From Conidiobolus incongruus B7586 (lineage: Eukaryota > Entomophthoromycota > Entomophthoromycetes > Entomophthorales > Conidiobolaceae), in the NCBI GenBank assembly GCA_000697335.1, contig JNEM01010494.1, positions 1-64,000 on the forward strand: 64,000 nt of DNA, given 5' to 3'. Below the pieces are notes generated by a model that ran no database searches, had not been told where the DNA came from, and saw only the letters and a program-made list of their open reading frames with translations. The position numbers and the translations under genes were made by a program. Below, piece after piece: positions 59,901-64,000 of this stretch (positions are counted from its first letter, which is position 1; each line of letters starts with the position of its first letter).

Positions 59901-61246
59901 TTAAACAATTAATTATGTCAATTAAAATTATATTATTATTATTATTTTATATATATATATATTTCTATCAAAATTGAAAAAGATGAATTTGGTGTATTTA
60001 ATATTTAACATGATCACAATTTATACTCAAGCAAAAAATGAATTCAGATTTTATCAATAATTCGTTTTAAAGCCAAGGTTGTTCCAAATAGAATGTCAAT
60101 ATGGCCAAATCAAGTAATTTTTGGCCTGAATTCCTTTTTGAATTATCAAAATTAATACTAACCCTTAAAAGGAAATTTCTACTGAAAATTGGACCAAATG
60201 AAGTATTGGTGTAATTGTGCTTGGAAGTTTTGTTAAAATATCATAAAATTGCTAATTATTTTTGTATTAATATTGATATAGAGACTTATCATTCACAATG
60301 ATTGGTTAAAATAAGTGTATTTTGGTAGATTCTATAAATTAAATGTTAATATTATTATTTTAACCATTATATTGAGTATTTTTAATTCTATCACAAATCA
60401 ATAAAATTTTAGTCTAGAAAAATCCTAATACTAGAAAATAATTGTGTTTATTTCAAACTGATAATATGTTATTTATTTAATAATGAATACTTCATACATC
60501 CATTTATTTCATACAATGTAATCTAGCATAACTCTAAAAAATAGCTTATTTTTTCTTGATAGAAATCTCATCTATGATCTGTGATTAGGTATACTAATTG
60601 CGTTTTTAGTCAAAAATACAACTGATAAAAATCAGTGCTGGTATGATAATTTGAAGCGTTAATCGAATTAAAAATATAGGAATAATCTTTGTTCTTGTAA
60701 TAACACTGATTAACTATCCTCTCTGTAATAATTTTATACTTGGATCAGATTCAATTGCACCTTTATAGATTCAAATTGTGACGAAATTTATATTGATTTT
60801 TTCAATTGTCAAGAATTTGTTGAATAAAATTAGAGCATTAAACAGCATTTCAGCCAAAATGAGTCAAAGATTTATTTAAAGAGAAAATAAATCAAAATAA
60901 AAAATAATTATCATCCTAGTTAAATATATAATTAATTTTATCAAATAGTAATTATATAGTAATATTCTTTGGTATTATATAAATTTTAGTGAATATTATT
61001 CAAGGGTCTTGATTATTGAAATCAACCAATCAAATCAATGGAATTACCTTCACCAGAATATTTTTGAATATCAAACAATTCAATGATATTTAATGAATAT
61101 GGGAATAAAAATTCAAATCTCAAGAGAGTACTTTATTTAATGACATAAACTTAAAGTAACAAATAAACCAGGAATAACATTTTATTAAAACTACAATTAA
61201 TTATATATATATATATAATCTCCGGGTGTTTTATAGAATACAACAC
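59901..61246. other. Intergenic AT-rich DNA
   Basis: About 1.3 kb with short TA runs near 59950 and 61205 but no supported gene. Confidence 0.55.
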
Positions 61247-61780
61247 TTAAACGAAAGACCAAGTCCAACTAAACCAACTAATATAAGCCAATAAGATTAG
61301 CATACATGTGAGAGGACCTTCTAATAGTACGCCTTTGGGTAAGTAAGGAAAATTCAGTATCCAGCAAATCGCAACACCCATCCAACCCAAAGCAATAGTA
61401 GCACTGAGATTCTCTTGAACACTAGTTAAATTCCCATTAGGAAAATAATAATTGATTAAGATATTATTGGTCAAATGGGTATCACTCAGTATAAATCCAA
61501 AACTAAAGGATACTAGGGAGATAATGAGATGAAAGTGGTGAATTAAACTAAATTGCATATTTTTAGCATACTCCAAATTGTCTGAATGGTGTAATTGGCC
61601 AAGTAATAGAGAATAAATTAGGTAGAAGGCAATCGATATTAAACTCTGAAACTGTCTATTGCTCTGCTCCCATGTCGTGTACCACTCCTGTGTCTTGATA
61701 AACTGGGAGATTGGGTGATATTCAGCTGTTAATAAGTTGTTATAATATAAATTATCCTCTCTTTCTAATATTTCATCCAT
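61247..61780 (-). CDS. Unknown four-helix membrane protein
   Basis: Intronless frame of 177 residues with ATG at 61780. I do not recognise the family. The first ~43 residues are polar and acidic (MDEILEREDNLYYNN). Four hydrophobic segments follow at about 46-62 (LISIAFYLIYSLLLGQL), 78-98 (HLIISLVSFSFGFIL), 125-146 (ATIALGWMGVAICWILNF) and 153-174 (LTCMLILLAYISWFSW). There is no signal peptide. Trp and His content and the absence of low-complexity runs argue that it is real rather than chance. A partial octamer (AATGGGATT) lies near 61866. The DUF202 membrane protein is next upstream in the same direction, but no functional link is shown. Confidence 0.65.
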   Translation of the reverse strand: MDEILEREDNLYYNNLLTAEYHPISQFIKTQEWYTTWEQSNRQFQSLISIAFYLIYSLLLGQLHHSDNLEYAKNMQFSLIHHFHLIISLVSFSFGFILSDTHLTNNILINYYFPNGNLTSVQENLSATIALGWMGVAICWILNFPYLPKGVLLEGPLTCMLILLAYISWFSWTWSFV

Positions 61781-62180
61781 ATTTCAATTTTAATAAATAA
61801 ATTTTAATTAAAATTAACCATTTCAATTTGGATTTATATTAAAGTAAATTTTGCCAAATAATGAATGGGATTAATTGAAATCATCATTAAATCATCAAAC
61901 ATTCTCATTTTCACTAAGGTCATTTTAAAACCATGATTTTGTAAATCAATCCTAACTATTTATGAATTTAAAGTTATTTTGATGTCACAAATCATTATTT
62001 TAATTCAAATATTTTCAATATCGTCATTATAAGTAATATAGAAGTAAACTGGTAACAACTATGTCAATTTGAGAAAAATCTATATTGTATAAAATTTTTC
62101 TCAAGTGACTGTTTATAAACAGAACAATTTTTATTTTAAAGAATTGTAATAATATTAAAAACTAAATTTTATATAATGTA
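61781..62180. other. Intergenic spacer
   Basis: About 400 bp of AT-rich DNA between two same-direction membrane-protein genes; only a partial octamer is seen. Confidence 0.5.
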
Positions 62181-62565
62181 TCAAGGTTGATAAATAATCA
62201 GATATAATACAACACAATAGCCTATTAATGTAGAAATACTTGTAATTAAAACGAAAGTTCCTGAGGTCATAAATACATCAGGGTTTGGATTTTTAGGATT
62301 AGGATTAATTGCTTTCCTTCTGAAGTAGTCAACTCCAAGTAATATTAATCCTAATATAATAAAAACAATAGATATATTTAAAAATTTGAGTTGGAATAAT
62401 TTAATAAGTGCTAAACTGGCCCCTATTAAGCTAATCGAAGTTCTCCAATATGCTCCATCTAGTGTTCTCTCTCTAGCTACCATATAAAACTTAGCATACA
62501 GTTAATATTATAAATATATCATTAATACCTCTAATATCTAATAATTCATTCTCTCTTAATTCCAT
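62181..62565 (-). CDS. DUF202 (YidH-like) small membrane protein
   Basis: Two exons (62529-62565 and 62181-62476) encode 110 residues, beginning MELRENELLDIRARERTLDG; the intron uses a GGTAG acceptor, which restores the frame. The motif A-R-E-R-T-x(5)-W-R-T-S followed by a first helix (ISLIGASLALIKLF) defines DUF202, found alone in bacterial YidH and in the VTC polyphosphate complex of fungi (Vtc1 and the tails of Vtc2-4). Three membrane segments are predicted: SLIGASLALIKLFQL, ISIVFIILGLILLGVDYF and GTFVLITSISTLIGYCVV. The length is near that of YidH and Vtc1, but the loops do not let me choose between them. An octamer lies 83 nt upstream. Confidence 0.8.
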
Positions 62566-62640
62566 ATCTTGTGTAATTATGATAAAGCAAAATGACTTAA
62601 TTAAAATCATACATAATTCTATATAATTTAATCGAAATAA

Positions 62641-62648
62641 TTATGGGA
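62641..62648 (-). promoter_or_regulatory. TCCCATAA promoter-like octamer (DUF202 gene)
   Basis: Sense-orientation octamer 83 nt before the ATG at 62565; it supports the short first exon chosen for this gene. Confidence 0.5.
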
Positions 62649-62735
62649 TGGCTATTCTTTATTTAATATGGTTTATTTTTAAAATTGAATCAAAATATAA
62701 AAAATTAGTTTATTTTTAAATATATTAATGACAAA

Positions 62736-64000
62736 TTATTGATGATTAATTTGACCGTTAAAGGTGTGATCTTTTCCATTGGCCTTGAAATTCAAAATAT
62801 ATTTATATCTAGGATTAGTTGCCTAAATCATACCAAATCAATATACTATACATATCAAACTGTGATGAGCTAATTTACTTGAGTAGGGTATTGTAACTCA
62901 ACTGGAAGCGTAGCTTGTCCAACCTGAGGTAATAAGAAATTGGAGCTGAAGCTTGACATAGATACTTTCACACTCTATTAAATTTATGATAATGTTAATA
63001 TAAAATTGATAATTAACTATTAAATAACATTACTTTTGGTACAGCAACTTTGAAATCTAAATCTTCAATTTTGAATTTGCTTTGATTTTGGAATACAAAT
63101 TGTAAATAAGCTCGATCTGAATCCAAAAAAACTTGGCAAGTGACTTGAATCAATTCATTGCTCAAAATTTGTGCTGATATTTTAATTATTATTAGTAAAA
63201 ATATTAATTATACACTATTTAACATTACCTGATGATGATGAAGCTAAATATCATAATCAAAATGTCATATTAGTCAATGCAATATATTAAAATAGATCAT
63301 TTTTATATACTTGTAGATAATGAAGCTGGGGCTGAGGTATCAATGGAAGTATTAGGAGAAACATCAAAATTGGAATTATTTCCACTTAGTAAATCTAAAA
63401 AAAATTAATATTGATAAATTGAAATAGCTAGTTTGATTTTACCTAACCCTGAGAATTGAGAATTGTTAGAAATTACCGACAGAGGAGTTGGCGAGGCTGA
63501 TGTAATTGAATTAATTGATGAATGCGATGGTATTGATAGATTAAAATACCTCTTTGTGGTACAGGTGAGTTAGAATTAGATGACTCTAATTGGATGGGTT
63601 CTGAAATGATAGGGTTAATTTACTTATAAAAATTATTTAGCTAAACTTACTGAATCCAGGCAATAAGTTATCCTATATAATATAAAGTTAGTGTTAATTC
63701 ATAATTGTTGAACTTCAAGATTACCTCAAATGTTAATCCAGCGAGTGAATCAAGTAAGTTTTCTGATAATCAATTTTGGTTAATATAGAGTTCAATTTGC
63801 AAAAAATACAATTTCTACCATTTGATTGGGTGGCGTTGGAACTTTCATTCTGATTGCTTTCTCCCAAATCAAGGTCAATCAATGAAACTTCGGATTTGGA
63901 TTGAGTTGCAGTGGATTTTTTAGGTTCGGAATTTCTAAAAAAAATTAATATATATTAATCAAATTGTGGAGGTATTACCTTTCTCCAGAAACAGTTCTAT
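62736..64000 (-). CDS. Gamma-ear adaptin or GGA, C-terminal part (runs off the window)
   Basis: Several small exons on the minus strand, entering from beyond 64000 and ending at the stop 62736. The visible part is a Ser/Asn-rich hinge with clathrin-box-like motifs (LIDLD in SEVSLIDLDLGESN near 63880, NLLDSLAGL near 63735, LLSGNN near 63385), followed by a C-terminal ear: LQFVFQNQSKFKIEDLDFKV, AVPKSVKVSMSS and QATLPVEYPTQ. The AVPKS block is typical of the gamma-adaptin/GGA ear (alpha-adaptin C2 fold), which recruits accessory proteins at the trans-Golgi or endosome. Whether the missing N-terminus is an AP-1 gamma trunk or a GGA VHS-GAT unit cannot be seen. Introns are about 50-75 nt. Confidence 0.75.

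Noticed and set aside
1-64000. tRNA, rRNA and CRISPR arrays
   Set aside because: I looked for B-box-like words, tRNA folds and regularly spaced repeats and found none that hold up; CRISPR is not expected in this type of genome.

Overview
The window is AT-rich nuclear DNA of a eukaryote, most likely an early-diverging fungus. Genes have short GT-AG introns, mostly about 50-60 nt, and compact spacing. The gene set includes a mitochondrial ArgJ-type ornithine acetyltransferase, Rrg9/neugrin, TIM17, PEX5, a PDK-family kinase, FAF2/Ubx2 and a HELLS/LSH helicase. Low GC with many small introns and with peroxisomes and mitochondria fits the Conidiobolus/Entomophthoromycotina type. That placement is inference from composition and gene content; no marker RNA gene is present.

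Layout. 1.8-2.6 kb: BLOC-1 subunit 2. 2.8-9.1 kb: three tandem pirins on the minus strand, two intact and one dead; the dead copy carries a tract almost identical to the first copy. 9.7-10.05 kb: LTR-like fossil. 10.4-11.9 kb: ENP1/bystin. 12.5-14.5 kb: coding-like scraps without an intact gene. 15.1-17.3 kb: ABCB8-like mitochondrial ABC half-transporter. 17.4-17.7 kb and 20.3-21.1 kb: orphan 5' gene ends and fragments. 18.1-18.9 kb: RRG9. 21.1-23.3 kb: extremely AT-rich tract. 23.3-25.7 kb: 13-exon Nse6/SLF2-like gene with a PIP-box-like peptide at each end. 27.6-28.9 kb: ARGJ. 29.4-31.3 kb: LAS1-like gene that looks decayed, divergent from PNN (pinin) at 31.8-33.0 kb. 34.0-35.2 kb: tail-anchored inositol polyphosphate 5-phosphatase. 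36.4-39.0 kb: HELLS/LSH. 39.7-40.6 kb: thioredoxin-UBX fusion. 42.7-43.7 kb: PuuE-type allantoinase. 44.0-46.0 kb: FAF2. 47.9-48.2 kb: second LTR-like fossil. 48.6-50.7 kb: PEX5. 52.0-53.7 kb: PDK family. 56.8-57.2 kb: TIM17. 58.3-59.9 kb: MATE transporter. 61.2-61.8 kb: unknown four-helix membrane protein. 62.2-62.6 kb: DUF202 protein. 62.7-64.0 kb: C-terminal part of a gamma-ear adaptin/GGA.

The genes are mostly unrelated housekeeping genes rather than a cluster. Loose themes are mitochondria (ABCB8, RRG9, ARGJ, PDK, TIM17), ribosome biogenesis (ENP1, LAS1), p97/Cdc48 adaptors (FAF2, Trx-UBX), genome maintenance (HELLS, Nse6-like) and trafficking (BLOC-1, adaptin).

The most interesting non-gene signal is an octamer, TCCCATAA. 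It sits about 85-137 nt before the start codon (or first recognisable exon) of nine genes, always in the sense direction, and looks like an undescribed core promoter element.
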